Origin: Hemicentrotus pulcherrimus
Taxonomy: Eukaryota; Echinodermata; Echinoidea; Camarodonta; Strongylocentrotidae
DNA: 15,762 nucleotides
Reading direction: 5' to 3'
Assembly (NCBI GenBank): GCA_003118195.1
Contig: BEXV01001532.1
Coordinates: 89,950 to 105,711 of the forward strand
The notes under the pieces: model-generated
The model's database searches: none
What the model saw: only the letters and a program-made list of their open reading frames with translations
Told to the model about the DNA's origin: nothing
In this document: positions 1 through 9,180 of the stretch, in pieces
Layout of the letters: each line of letters opens with the position of its first letter
Position numbering within the stretch: the first letter of the stretch is position 1
Translations under genes and position numbers: made by a program

Positions 1-14
1 GGGTGGGGTGCATA

Positions 15-33
15 CACCTAGCCCCCGGATTTA
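15..33. repeat. Short dispersed repeat, copy 1
   Basis: The stretch CACCTAGCCCCCGGATTTA matches 3454-3472 at 17 of 19 positions. In both places it lies beside G-rich, low-complexity sequence, so it is probably the edge of one dispersed repeat family. The family was not identified. Confidence 0.35.
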
Positions 34-243
34 CGCCAGTGGCAATGGATGATATCAGATACATATGTAAGGCTTTCAAGAGGTACAATAACTCAGTGTA
101 TTTAATTTCTTTAGCACAGTACCCGGATGACAGATCAATGTTGTAAAAGTATTGCTCTTCATCCGGGAACCTCAACTGTCGATACAATATTGCATGATTA
201 TCGAAAATCTACATTTACCGAGGTAAGTCATATTTTAATAATT

Positions 244-285
244 AAAAAAAAAAACCAAAAAAAAAAAAAAAAAAAAAAATAAAAA
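244..285 (+). repeat. Poly(A)-rich tract
   Basis: This is almost pure A with two C and one T interruptions. It lies in the presumed intron after the second SRCR exon. It could be a simple A tract or the tail of an old retroposed element lying to its left on the plus strand. No target-site duplication was recognised. Confidence 0.7.
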
Positions 286-407
286 GAATTAATTTAGTGT
301 GAAAAAAGAATATTGCAATCGCTATGACTCTTCGACTCGTCAAAATATTGTCATAGCTCGAGCAATATATTCTTGTATCACACTCAAAGCCATCCAAGTA
401 TTCTCAC

Positions 408-749
408 CATTAACATTGCAAACAACACCGTTGAGTTGGTCGGCAGGCTGATAACTAGTCAATCTATTGAAGCGGTCGTGGCAATCAGTCAACCGGCTCT
501 CACTTCCATCACAGTCTAGAGTGTCAGTCCAGGCCTTGACGTAATCACCAGGGTACTCTTCAGATATGTCAAAAGGAGCATCTTTGCCGTAGTATTCAAC
601 TACGCCATCTGAGAAGCCGAGCTGTTTGCAAACCACCAGGGCTTCGTTGTATCCAAAGTGAGCATAACTGCTAGCCGCCCAATCCCACCAGAAATGGATC
701 TCAACATCGTGGATGCCTGCACCCCCAAGCAGACGCACATCCCCAAACG
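408..749 (-). CDS. SRCR domain exon 2 of the SRCR gene (divergent)
   Basis: A 342-nt exon lies between an acceptor ending TTTCTAAACAG and a donor AATG|GTGAGA, phase 1 at both ends. The product opens FGDVRLLGGAG, includes EALVVCKQLGFSDGVVEYYG and ends NGVVCNVN, which is the start, core and end of an SRCR domain. Only four cysteines are visible (VVC, LDC, TDC, VVC). The early Cys normally found after WG is absent, the region reading HFWWDWAASSYAHFGYNEA. The fold is recognisable, but the disulphide set is reduced compared with the six to eight cysteines usual for the family. Reading past 408 reaches a stop at about 340, but this is intron. Confidence 0.87.
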
Positions 750-1770
750 CTGTTTAGAAACAACAATATCATGTTTAACGTGAAAATTAAAACAAAAATA
801 TTTTACTTGATGATTGTATCAAATTTGACCTCATTTACACCCTAACCCGAGTCTTGGCCATAGATGTAATGTATTATTTTCATTCGGTCTGTTGCCTGGA
901 TGGTGTCGGTCTTGTCGGTATGACTAGTATATTAATAGCCCTAGAGAGGAGATAAGCCTAGGTACACAATACCAGGCCTACTTGAGATTAATTTTCTTGT
1001 TTCTTACTCTACGTAAAATTTGTAATAATAAATCAGACCTAAGCCCACTCATTATGTTCCAGGAAAAATATGCTGGTAATTAAGGGTATTTAAGTCTAGC
1101 CTACTGTTTAATGTGAAAAAAAGGAGGAGAAATTCCAAATGATCTTGAACTTTTATGGAAGCATTATGTTGCTCAACAGAGGGAGGGGATGAAGAAGAAA
1201 AAGCATTTGGGCCTATACTCACTGAAACCCACAGCCAAACATCTGACCCCTATATCCTGTGAATGCTCACAGTTTGGAAATCCCCAATTAGGACAGCTAT
1301 AACATTCTAACAGCTCATCCTCGTACCCAGAACAGTAAAAACCACCCAACCAAATGGTTCCTGTGCCTTCTCCAAAGTACGCATAACTGAAGACTTCGTC
1401 AACGCCTCTGTAACCAAGCTCTCTGCAGATCACCTTGCCTTCATCATACAGCAAGTGTAAATCACAGATACTGCCCCATTCTCCGTCATGGTAGATCTCA
1501 ACGCGACCTTCATATCTTTTACTACCGCCAACCAGTCGAAGACTGTTCTCTGTTGTATCTGTTGAGAAATAGCAGTGGTAAATGAGGAGGAAGAATGGGG
1601 AAGAGAATGAAGAGGATGAGGAGGATGAGGAGGAAAAGACGGGTTAATTTGTGTAACATTGCATTAAAATTATAAGCATTTTTTCCTTCATATCCCACAC
1701 ATACCTTTAGGCCATAAGTGAATCCTATTGACACAAGGAAAAACAAAAACATATTCTGGGGGTGAAACAT
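408..1770 (-). CDS. SRCR-domain secreted or receptor protein, 5' part of gene (three exons)
   Basis: This minus-strand gene encodes a signal peptide followed by at least two scavenger receptor cysteine-rich domains. It continues past the left edge, so any further domains or membrane anchor are not visible. Exons are 1770-1705, about 1547-1223 and 749-408. The two domain exons join in phase 1 (A plus CG gives Thr), and the second ends in phase 1 at a GTGAGA donor. One exon per domain in symmetrical phase is the usual SRCR design and allows domain duplication. SRCR proteins bind microbial or host ligands outside the cell; the ligand here cannot be inferred. The domain call is secure. The 5' start is likely, and the junction between exons 1 and 2 is ambiguous. 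Confidence 0.88.
1223..1547 (-). CDS. SRCR domain exon 1 of the SRCR gene
   Basis: This exon encodes a complete SRCR domain starting NSLRLVGGSKRYEGRVEIYH. The typical block HDGEWGSICD follows, then GKVICRELGYRG and a C-terminal half with WLGGFYCSGYED, LLEC, PNC and DIGVRC. Seven cysteines are visible, one more (YSC) than expected around the LLEC position, and the usual LGC is LGY. The donor is TTTCA|GTGAGT, leaving phase 1. Three AG dinucleotides lie close together at the 5' end, giving starts at 1558, 1549 or 1547. Position 1547 is used because it joins in frame with the strong donor of the signal-peptide exon. Confidence 0.88.
1705..1770 (-). CDS. Signal-peptide exon of the SRCR gene
   Basis: The ATG at 1770-1768 opens a 22-codon reading frame with the hydrophobic core MFLFFLVSIGF followed by TYGLK, the shape of a secretory signal. 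It ends at a near-consensus donor AAG|GTATGT. The intron to the first SRCR exon would be only about 155 bp and carries a purine-rich microsatellite-like GAG/GAT run (about 1585-1640 on the plus strand). The phase leaving this exon is 0, whereas the domain exon is naturally phase 1 at its best acceptor, so the exact junction needs a transcript. Confidence 0.6.
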
Positions 1771-2164
1771 CTTCTACTCCTTCCTTACCAAGCTTCCAGA
1801 TCTAGAGTCTTAAGATGGCCGTGGTAACTGGCCTTTTTTGAATTTTATGTTACTTTTAATTGTTTGCGGGAGGAGGATGTAAATTACACACTACTAACTA
1901 AGTCACATTTCCTGTGGCAAATACATTTTCAAAATATTCCGGAAACTTAACAAACATAAAACCTACTATTTTTCCTTCGGATTTAACGAAAAAAACATTA
2001 AAAAAATAGCACAAACCTCCATGAATATTTTTCTTTTATAATATTGTCCAAAATAAATCTTAGAAGATTAATGAAATAAAGCTTGTAAACTTCGTTAGAT
2101 TGCTGTTTTAAATCAGCTGTCCGGATACACCACATATCCGGACACACTCTGAATATATATTCTA
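1771..2164. other. Upstream flank of the SRCR gene, no gene seen
   Basis: AT-rich sequence with no recognisable coding region. It should contain the SRCR promoter. Minus-strand reading frames beyond 2000 are AT-rich or fall in the repeat array and look like chance. Confidence 0.5.
1843..1848 (-). promoter_or_regulatory. Possible TATA-like element of the SRCR gene
   Basis: The minus strand reads AACATAAAATTC about 75 bp upstream of the proposed ATG, a plausible distance for a short 5' UTR. The match to a TATA box is imperfect and no other promoter element was recognised. Confidence 0.15.
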
Positions 2165-3340
2165 TTAATTCAGGGGCAGCGGAGCGACTTCCAAAGTGTG
2201 GTGGGGGGGGGCACCAACAAATGGGCACTTTCTGGTAAAAAGGGCATATACAAGGGGGAAATCTCAAAGCGAAATAAACCAACTTTTTAGACATTGGTAT
2301 ATATACCCCTACATTGTCATTACATTATCAGGGATGTTTTCAATATTCGTTTCTCTTTATACATAAACAATTAAGCATCATACTTTGCAGTTGGGTGTGA
2401 TGGTCTGAAAATTCATTTGCAAGCGAGCAAAAAATTTAAGATTTGTGAGGTCGCAGAGCGAAAGAGTATTTCTTATAAAGAGGGAAAACGCAATCCTGAT
2501 GGCACATAATCACATTAAACGGAAGAACACCTTTGATAAGTAACATAATCGTATGATCTATAAATGCAAGCGAGCTTTTGGGGAAGTTGCGCTTCAAATT
2601 AGGGGTCCGTTTATGATGAGAGCCAGGAAAAGGTGACAGTCTTATCGAAAGGGATAAGACACTTATTAGAAAAGAAAAGGAGCACGGGTCAAAGTACAAA
2701 GGGTATTAATTGGAGGAGAAAATGGGGCACTTCTTACACCTACAAAAAAGGCACTCACCGAGGATGCAAAAAGGCACTAATATGATAATGGGAAAAATGG
2801 GCATTTGTCGACGGAAAAGGGGAACCTATCAGATTTCGTAAAGGCATTTATAAGAGGTGAAAAGAGGGCACTTATGATAATGGAAAATGTGCATTAGTTC
2901 AATGAAAGGGGGCACCGATTAGATTATAATAGGGGCATTTATCTGAGACGAAAAGGGGGGCTTTTATGGAAGGGGCACTTATAAGAAGGAAAAGGAACAT
3001 TTTATTAGAAAGGAAAAGGGGCACATGCCAAAAATAAAAGGATCAGTTATTAGAGGTGAAAAGGGGACACTAATCAGATAGGAGATGAAAAGAGCACGTA
3101 TCCGAAGTGAAAGGAAGTAACTTCTCGTACCTGACAGGGGTAATTTACCAGAGATGATATTTTTTAAATGGGGCACTTATCATCAGGAAAGTGGGCACTT
3201 ATTTAGAAAGGAAAAGGGGTACTTGTCAAAGTAAAAGGGACACCTCTCACATTTGAATAGGGAAATTATCAGAGGTGAACGGGGTACTTTTCAAAAGTGA
3301 ACATGGGCATTTCTCGTACTTGAAAAGGGGGACTTAGAGA
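2165..3340. repeat. Degenerate G-rich tandem repeat array
   Basis: More than ten loosely spaced copies of a unit containing GGGGCACTTAT or GGGGCATTTAT, often followed by a variable AGAGG and by AAAAGG, recur every 20-40 bp. Examples are near 2723, 2867, 2932, 2971, 3018, 3170 and 3190. Unit length and sequence vary, so this looks like an old minisatellite or the internal array of a dispersed element. It begins near a G run at about 2199-2208. Open frames across it on the minus strand are a by-product of the purine-rich repeat, which makes stop codons rare. Confidence 0.75.
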
Positions 3341-3472
3341 TTAAAGAGATTAAAGAGATCTACTAGAGATTAAAGGATTCCATGACATTTGCTCCGGCGA
3401 CAATTGCTCCGCTGTCNTGGCACGTGGTAAAAAGTATGGGGGCATTGTGCCATCACCTACCCCCCGGATTAA
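3334..3472. repeat. Right flank of the array, including an ambiguous base
   Basis: Short direct repeats of AGATTAAAG occur at about 3338-3375. They are followed by TTGCTCCGGCGACAATTGCT, an internally repeated motif (GCTCC twice), and then by the second copy of the CACCTA..CCCCCGGATT repeat (3454-3472). Base 3417 is N, so the assembly was uncertain inside this repeat. Confidence 0.5.
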
Positions 3473-3760
3473 TCGTATTAATTATGGTTAGGTCTAGTTA
3501 AACTTAAACTTGTGTAGAATATCAGAAATTGTGGATCGCGAATATCACATTTGTGCGAATTTTGGTCACCTCATCATACTTTTTTGAGATATATTTGAAA
3601 GCTTGCATCCACTTTTTGTTCGTTTTACCTTTGTATGATCTGCCCGCGTACTAACCAACCCGAGTGCCCCTTTTTTTTCGTTGTGCCCCGTCCCTCCCTC
3701 TAATCTTTAGAACTACACCGACCGCCCTGCATGGTTTCACCCCTGCATACGATAGCTTAC

Positions 3761-3904
3761 CATTGTTTTGTGCGACAACTGCATTGAGTCCAACGATGAC
3801 AATCGTTCGTTCGTATCTCCTTAGAACAAGATTAATGTAATCTTGATCTTTGGAGTAGTTGCTACAACCGGCCGTGACACGTTGCCCCGGGGTGCGAGAT
3901 AGGA
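3761..3904 (-). pseudogene. Orphan exon resembling papain-family (C1A) cysteine protease, fragment
   Basis: The minus strand encodes a run containing SKDQDYINLVLRRY followed by IVIVGLNAVVAQNN. This resembles the part of papain-like proteases between the central cysteines and the active-site His, where a GPv.vginA motif normally sits. Here the Gly-Pro is replaced by Arg-Thr (ERTIVIVGLNA). The stretch is bounded by an acceptor-like ACAAGAG and a good donor AATG|GTAAGC. No other protease exon, catalytic Cys motif (CGSCW) or His/Asn motif was found nearby. It may be an isolated relic, an exon of a gene with very long introns, or a chance resemblance. Confidence 0.3.
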
Positions 3905-4067
3905 CTCTTGTAGCATGACCACATTTAAAACAATCATACAATAAAAGTTAACATTACATTTAATTAATAGTATAAAACTATTAAAATCACTCTCATGTTA
4001 CGGGAAAAATATTGCATATAATCAATTGATTTGCTCGATTCAGTAGACAATAGACACTAACGAAAAG

Positions 4068-4094
4068 ATGACCATGACCATGACCATGACCATG
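4068..4094. repeat. (ATGACC)n microsatellite
   Basis: Four and a half perfect copies of the hexamer ATGACC, with another partial copy about 8 bp downstream (ATGACCATG at 4102). Confidence 0.95.
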
Positions 4095-4158
4095 ATTTCT
4101 TATGACCATGTTCTCTAGTTATGCCTATAATAAATTATTGATTTTATGATAATAGTTT

Positions 4159-4476
4159 ATGCAAATTAGACGCGTAAATTACTCCGCGTATAAAGAAACT
4201 TCATTTATCACGCTGCTTATAGATACGCGCGCTATGTACAGCGCGCGGGCTATCTATAGCCGGGCGACGTCGGTATTGAAATTTCAATTTGCAAAAAAAG
4301 GGCATCAACAAAATAAATTGCTGAATCTATATGATTTGCCGACAGATGGGTCGTTCGATAGTGTCTGCCTTTACACAAAAATAACCATGCAAACAAAGAG
4401 TAGATTCTGGCAGGAAGTTATAGGCGTACCTATTGAGGAAAAAAGGAATCCTTTCAGGGGATATTTTCTTAAGTAA
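4159..4476 (+). CDS. Unassigned 105-codon ORF beside a promoter-like cluster
   Basis: The frame is open for 105 codons. A second in-frame ATG at 4234 would give an 80-residue basic protein ending RGYFLK. I recognise no domain. Around its start lie an octamer ATGCAAAT (4159-4166), a TATAAAG (about 4189) and a GC-rich hairpin, in that order. A polyadenylation-like AATAAA is near 4845. These could make a small intronless gene, but a chance ORF is equally possible. No homology argument is available from sequence alone. Confidence 0.15.
   Translation: MQIRRVNYSAYKETSFITLLIDTRAMYSARAIYSRATSVLKFQFAKKGHQQNKLLNLYDLPTDGSFDSVCLYTKITMQTKSRFWQEVIGVPIEEKRNPFRGYFLK
4215..4260. repeat. GC-rich imperfect hairpin
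   Basis: The arms GCTTATAGATACGCGCGCT and AGCGCGCGGGCTATCTATAGC (start 4240) pair, with a short bulge, around a loop of about 6 nt. The island of CG dinucleotides is unusual in this AT-rich, CpG-poor neighbourhood. It may be the centre of a small foldback element. Confidence 0.6.
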
Positions 4477-4939
4477 AATCATAGAACCATAGAAAAGAAG
4501 AATCGTGTCTAAAAAGTTTGTTATTACTGTAATAATTTATCTGGGATAACTTGACATGACTTCATAAATCCTATTCATTATATACCCGAGGCATCATGTT
4601 AGGATTGAAAACCCCACCCCTCTTGATAATCCTGATACTACAAATGATTAATTAAGTTAACAAGAAGAACCAATAACAATTTGATTTAAAAAAAAAATAG
4701 AATTATCCTCGGCCAAAAAGAAAAGAAAATTTGACACATGACTATGGTTTGGACACATGGTCAAGGATTTAAAATATTATTCCCTGATTTGCAGAGGGAG
4801 TATGATTTTACAGTCTAATTAACCTATACCCAGAGAAGTAGACGAAATAAAACAATGTATGCAACTGTTCAATATTTCATGTTTCTTATTAATATTGCAT
4901 ATATATATATCAAATGAGTATTTTATTCCTCACCACTAA

Positions 4940-4969
4940 ATCCTGACTTATGGATCCTGCTGAGTATCG
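4940..4969 (+). repeat. 30-bp dispersed repeat, copy 1
   Basis: The sequence beginning ATCCTGACTTATGGATCCTG and ending GTATCG matches 10735-10764 at 27 of 30 positions in the same orientation. Copy 2 lies at the end of a longer repeat-like unit, so this copy is probably a truncated end of the same family. Confidence 0.7.
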
Positions 4970-4971
4970 TC

Positions 4972-4993
4972 GTAGAAGTAGAAGTAGAAGTAC
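4972..4993. repeat. (GTAGAA)n microsatellite
   Basis: Three and a half near-perfect copies of GTAGAA, directly after the dispersed repeat. Microsatellites often sit at repeat-element ends. Confidence 0.85.
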
Positions 4994-5576
4994 ACATTTC
5001 ATCAATTTGTTATAGACTGATGTTCATGAGTGAACCATATCATTGGAATGCAGATTTAATTTCAGAGTCAACACCAGTCATATGATTGACTTTCAAGTAA
5101 TTACATTCAATAAAAGTTATTTCAAATAAAGATTACCGGTAAGGGTTGCACCAAATATTACAACAATATGAATTCATTAACCTCATTTTTATCAAAATGT
5201 CATCGTAATTTTACAGAATTTCCCATCATTAAAGTATGACATATTTAAGCAAGTTTTGCATAATCATTCTCTAGTTTCAAATCACTGCATCTCCAATCCA
5301 GAAAATGACACAACTCTAAATATTTTGGTGACAGCTTTCTCACCCCATTCCCCTTCATTGTATGACACCAATTCAACAGTTTAAACATTTTTAGGGAGGA
5401 TGCTTCAAAAAAAAATTGTTGTCATCATCACAATTCCCCTAGAAATTATGACAGAACCTGCTAAGAAAGACACATGTTAAATACATTTCATCTGGCTATA
5501 AGGAGAACAAACATACTAGTTTGAAAGCCATCTAAGCTCTGATTTTAGAGAATATCTAGCATATTTATACATGCCT

Positions 5577-5681
5577 GGGCCCTGTCTTACAAAGAGATGA
5601 TATCAATCGCAACTATGTACATAAGAGACTACAAATTACGATTGATTTGGATCTATCACAACTCATTATAAGACAGGGCCC
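5577..5681. mobile_element. Small inverted-repeat (MITE-like) element
   Basis: A 105-bp unit whose ends are inverted repeats: GGGCCCTGTCTTACAAAGAG on the left, and the complement GGGCCCTGTCTTATAATGAG read inward from the right, matching at 18 of 20. A second inverted pair lies inside (ATCAATCG and CGATTGAT). There is no coding capacity. No clear target-site duplication was seen, so the true ends are uncertain. I recall very similar 'GGGCCCTGTCTTA' elements from sea urchin and other marine invertebrate DNA, but this was not checked. A degraded right end of the same family lies at about 9855-9906. Confidence 0.75.
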
Positions 5682-5990
5682 TGTTGTACAGGGGGAAAAA
5701 CAACAACAACAACATATATGGTGCCCACGGAGCTGCCAAAATCTCATATCTAATTTATTTGTCAGAAACAGTTAGATGAAGTTTGCCGATTAGCATTTAT
5801 AACATTACAAAAAAGGATGCAACAACGCCATATATGTTCACCTAGACAAACACAACAAATTTCAGACAAACTGTGAAGAAGTTACAACACAATTATTATC
5901 AAAAAGAAATGCCCCCATTCATGCATTATCAAGCAAGTGAAACGAAAAAATATTTGAGTAGCATAAGTGTTTAAAGGCACATGCACTTTG

Positions 5991-6190
5991 AACATGACTG
6001 ACAAAGAAAGCGGACAAAATATACAGTTCCTCAGGTAGACAAAGGACCACCCCTTCACTGCTATTATGTAAAAATGTGTAGAACAGGTGTCACATGCATA
6101 TTCACCTTTTAACATAATAGCAGTGAAGGGTTGTTCCTTTGTCTACCTGAGGAACTGTATATTTTGTCCGCTTTCTTTGTTTGTCATGTT
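5991..6190. repeat. Large near-perfect inverted repeat (79-bp arms, 42-bp loop)
   Basis: Positions 5991-6069 pair with 6112-6190 at a fixed coordinate sum of 6181. Mismatches are few: two in the block 6041-6060, two in the outermost 10 bp, and a few possible others. Blocks such as 6001-6020 are perfectly complementary to 6161-6180. If transcribed from either strand the RNA would fold into a long hairpin. There is no coding capacity beyond a chance ORF. It could be a foldback transposon or a recent inverted duplication. Confidence 0.9.
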
Positions 6191-9180
6191 CATAGTGATG
6201 TATGGTGTCCCATAACTTTAGGTTGTTTTTCCGAAGACCAAATAAAAGAATTTAGATGAAAAGAACTATTTCTGAAGACTCACTGGTAGAGAGGAAAAAA
6301 CATCTCAAAGTTCAGTGGCCAATATGAGAAAGTATATACATAACCTTGCACACTCGGCACTATGCAGGGCAGATAATATACCATTTCTTGCTATAATCCA
6401 TTGCAAAAGATACATTTTGTTTTGAGATTGATGGTCGTTCAGGATGCACAATCCTATTATACATACCTTTACAATCATCATAATCATCAACATAAAATTA
6501 AAATATAACACTTAGGCATTAGTTTGTATGGCAGGTATTATGTATAGAACAATATAGAATTCAATTTCACATTGCCCTATTGTCTATGCTACAAACAAGC
6601 TCACACTATAGAATGAAATAGAGTATCAAATATACATATAACAGGAAATAAAATACACATAAAGTAAGAGTAAACTAATAGAACTATATAAAAGGCAGAG
6701 GCACATATATGTATGTACTACTGTATATACATATAAAATATAGGAGATATTCAAACACATTTTCCTTTCTTGGCAACATAAATAACATCAGAAAAGGGCA
6801 TTTTCCCTGGAACGAAAGCATGATAAATATAATGCTCAAATAGACAAGAGTGGTTTTAAGCTAATACACAACATTTTAGATTCATAATAAGTTTAGACGA
6901 TTTGATTTCAAGGTTTAGCTTTGTTACAAGGCGTTAAAAAAAAAGATGTTAAAGATTTCCGACTGACCGACCAATGTTTTGGAACTTCAAGGGCAATACA
7001 ACATTTTTGTTTAGGCCTAACACACATTAACATGTGAAATAAATGTCACTTCAGATCCTTACAAGTGTTTGATGAATGTTACATGTAGCAACACATATTG
7101 AGGGTGAACAATATAGACATGTAATGATAGTGAAATAATCAGCTTTTGCCGGGGAAGAATTGACTGAGAGAAAATGACAGACCACTGACTTAATGAATAG
7201 CCCTCTCCACATATAAACCAATATGAAAATCAACAGTTCCAAATTTAAAAACAGCAAGATCCAGAATTTCATGTGCTAGAAATATTCCAACATTCCCTAA
7301 GAGGTCCTAGCCTGGCTCACCAAAACAATTCATGTTGCAAATTATTTGAATCACAACAATGATTTTTAGGAAATATGAGGTTTCTTGCAACCATAAAATG
7401 CCTTAAGTTACATTTGTGAGGTAGGTTTGAATGCCATTTGCGTATCGTCACACATAGGCTCATTGTAGGGTATACATAATAACTCTCACATCAGGTAAAC
7501 ATGCAAACATGCAATTATTTTGAAAAATACAGCACAAACAAGAGCAATTGACATAGATATGGTATACATGTGCACTAGGTGGTGAAATTATTTACTATAC
7601 AGAGTAACTAGGATTTATCAAACTGTAGGCCAATGCTGTCCTATTCTTATTCCTCCAATGACTCTCACTTACAGTACCGGTAAGTAAAATTGTTACTTCA
7701 TTTAAACATGAAAGCTATCATCAAGCTGCCAATTCAAGGGAACAATTGTATATACTCTAACAACCAACAAACTGTTACAATACATGGTATTTTGTTTTTA
7801 TTATGTGGATATACGGTATTATAAAATTGAAAATATGTTTGATGAAAGAAGGAACTAATTTTTTAAATGCACAAAAAATAAATAGAAAAAAAAAAAAGGC
7901 TGTGGATTCCCATTGTGTGGCTCTGGTACACAAAATTTACTATGCAAATACTAATTAACTAAACAGAAAGCCAATGAATAGATTTGGTAGGTCTAAAGAA
8001 GTGATACTAGCAGATTTCTTTTAACATAATTTTTCAAAAGGCACAAAAAAACTTGCTGTAAATCCCCCACCTCCCCTTAACTTGGGTAAGTGAGAGGTAA
8101 AGAGAATTTTCTAGATCTCTGATCCCTGCCTTAAACATCTTCAATCATTATTCTTTCTTTTAATTGCCAATTGATGATGTAACAGTAGATTATTACATAA
8201 TCTTACCCATAATAATCAACATTTAAATAACGTGAACAATACCTCTGGTCACTGGATTTCAAGAACACACACATACATTGTAACTTCACAACATTTTGGC
8301 TGATTCAAAAGGTACTTGAGTTACTGCAACATCATAACAATGTATTTCCTTGTCATTACCAGGCGAATAATACAATTTTAGAAGCTTATTACTGCTTCTG
8401 AGAAAAACTAGAATATCAAAAACAAAGATGAAAATTACAAGAATTTGGGCCATTGCTTCTTTTACATAAATTTTAAGTCCACACTTTCGATTCAAGCTTG
8501 GCTGCACAAGAAATACACAAAAGCTATGGATTCTGAAATATGGATATGGCACAAGACATGGTCCAAATGAAATCACATCATAAATTCAAACACTTATAAT
8601 CAGTTCAATTTCAGTGTGATACTGGCTACATGTTTTCTTCTGGAAGTAGAACCCATATATGGTGTTAAATAATCTTCAGAAACTCAACTGCGTTGATATA
8701 AGGCCAATCTTGAGTTCTGCCAATAATGCTGCATTCTGAGGGGATGATATCCTGAAATTATCATGAATTTGTCCATCAGACAATGAATGTCGTCATCTGG
8801 ACCAAACAAGTTTAGAAGAAAATATGTGCTGAATATTGTATCACCGTATGATCACCACATCTGGGACTACACATTCTTGGGATGAGCATTCTTATTCATT
8901 TACTTACATGTAGTCAGTTTGTGGAATTCTTGAAGAATTATATCACTTGTATTATCATTTTTAAACAAAGCTTAAAGTTTCAATAATTAAGCCTGATAGC
9001 AATTTCAATATTGAAGGTAATACTATAATAACAACTTTGTATAATTTACGACAATCGCTTAGTATAAAATGCTATAGGGGTGTAATTCACTAGCATTACC
9101 ATTAATCAATATTATGGACTGCAGTTGTTTTTGTTGTCACTGTTGTTGTTAGTTGTTATTTGTTATTTCACCAGAATTAC
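6191..9180. other. AT-rich intergenic or 3' UTR sequence, no gene seen
   Basis: I found no convincing exon on either strand across this 3-kb stretch. Minus-strand open frames at 6305-6511, 7051-7272 and 8286-8576 have AT-driven composition and no recognised domain. The phospholipase transcript must end somewhere here: ATTAAA on the minus strand at 8164-8159 and AATAAA at 7802-7797 are the nearest polyadenylation-like hexamers noticed. A good TATA motif (TATATAAAAGG, 6685-6695) has no gene after it. Confidence 0.45.

Larger units (their letters stand above)
4477..5576. other. AT-rich intergenic DNA, no gene seen
   Basis: No splice-bounded coding exon was recognised on either strand. The stretch contains the (GTAGAA)n repeat, one copy of a 30-bp dispersed repeat and one TACCGGTA palindrome. 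Confidence 0.5.

Noticed and set aside
1998..3176. Minus-strand ORFs of 65-98 codons across the G-rich array
   Set aside because: They are the complement of the purine-rich repeat, with Phe/Leu/Ser/Pro-biased composition and no domain.
5882..6115. 77-codon minus-strand ORF
   Set aside because: It lies over the left arm and loop of the large inverted repeat and has no recognisable domain.
6685..6695. Consensus TATA box TATATAAAAGG on the plus strand
   Set aside because: No exon, ORF or initiator was recognised downstream, and the local sequence is rich in TA runs, so chance is likely.
8830..8990. Minus-strand frames containing GDHTVIQ and DIILQEFHK considered as the phospholipase last exon
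   Set aside because: The acceptors were poor and the phases did not fit the penultimate exon. The true exon at 9601-9403 fits in sequence, phase and splice site.
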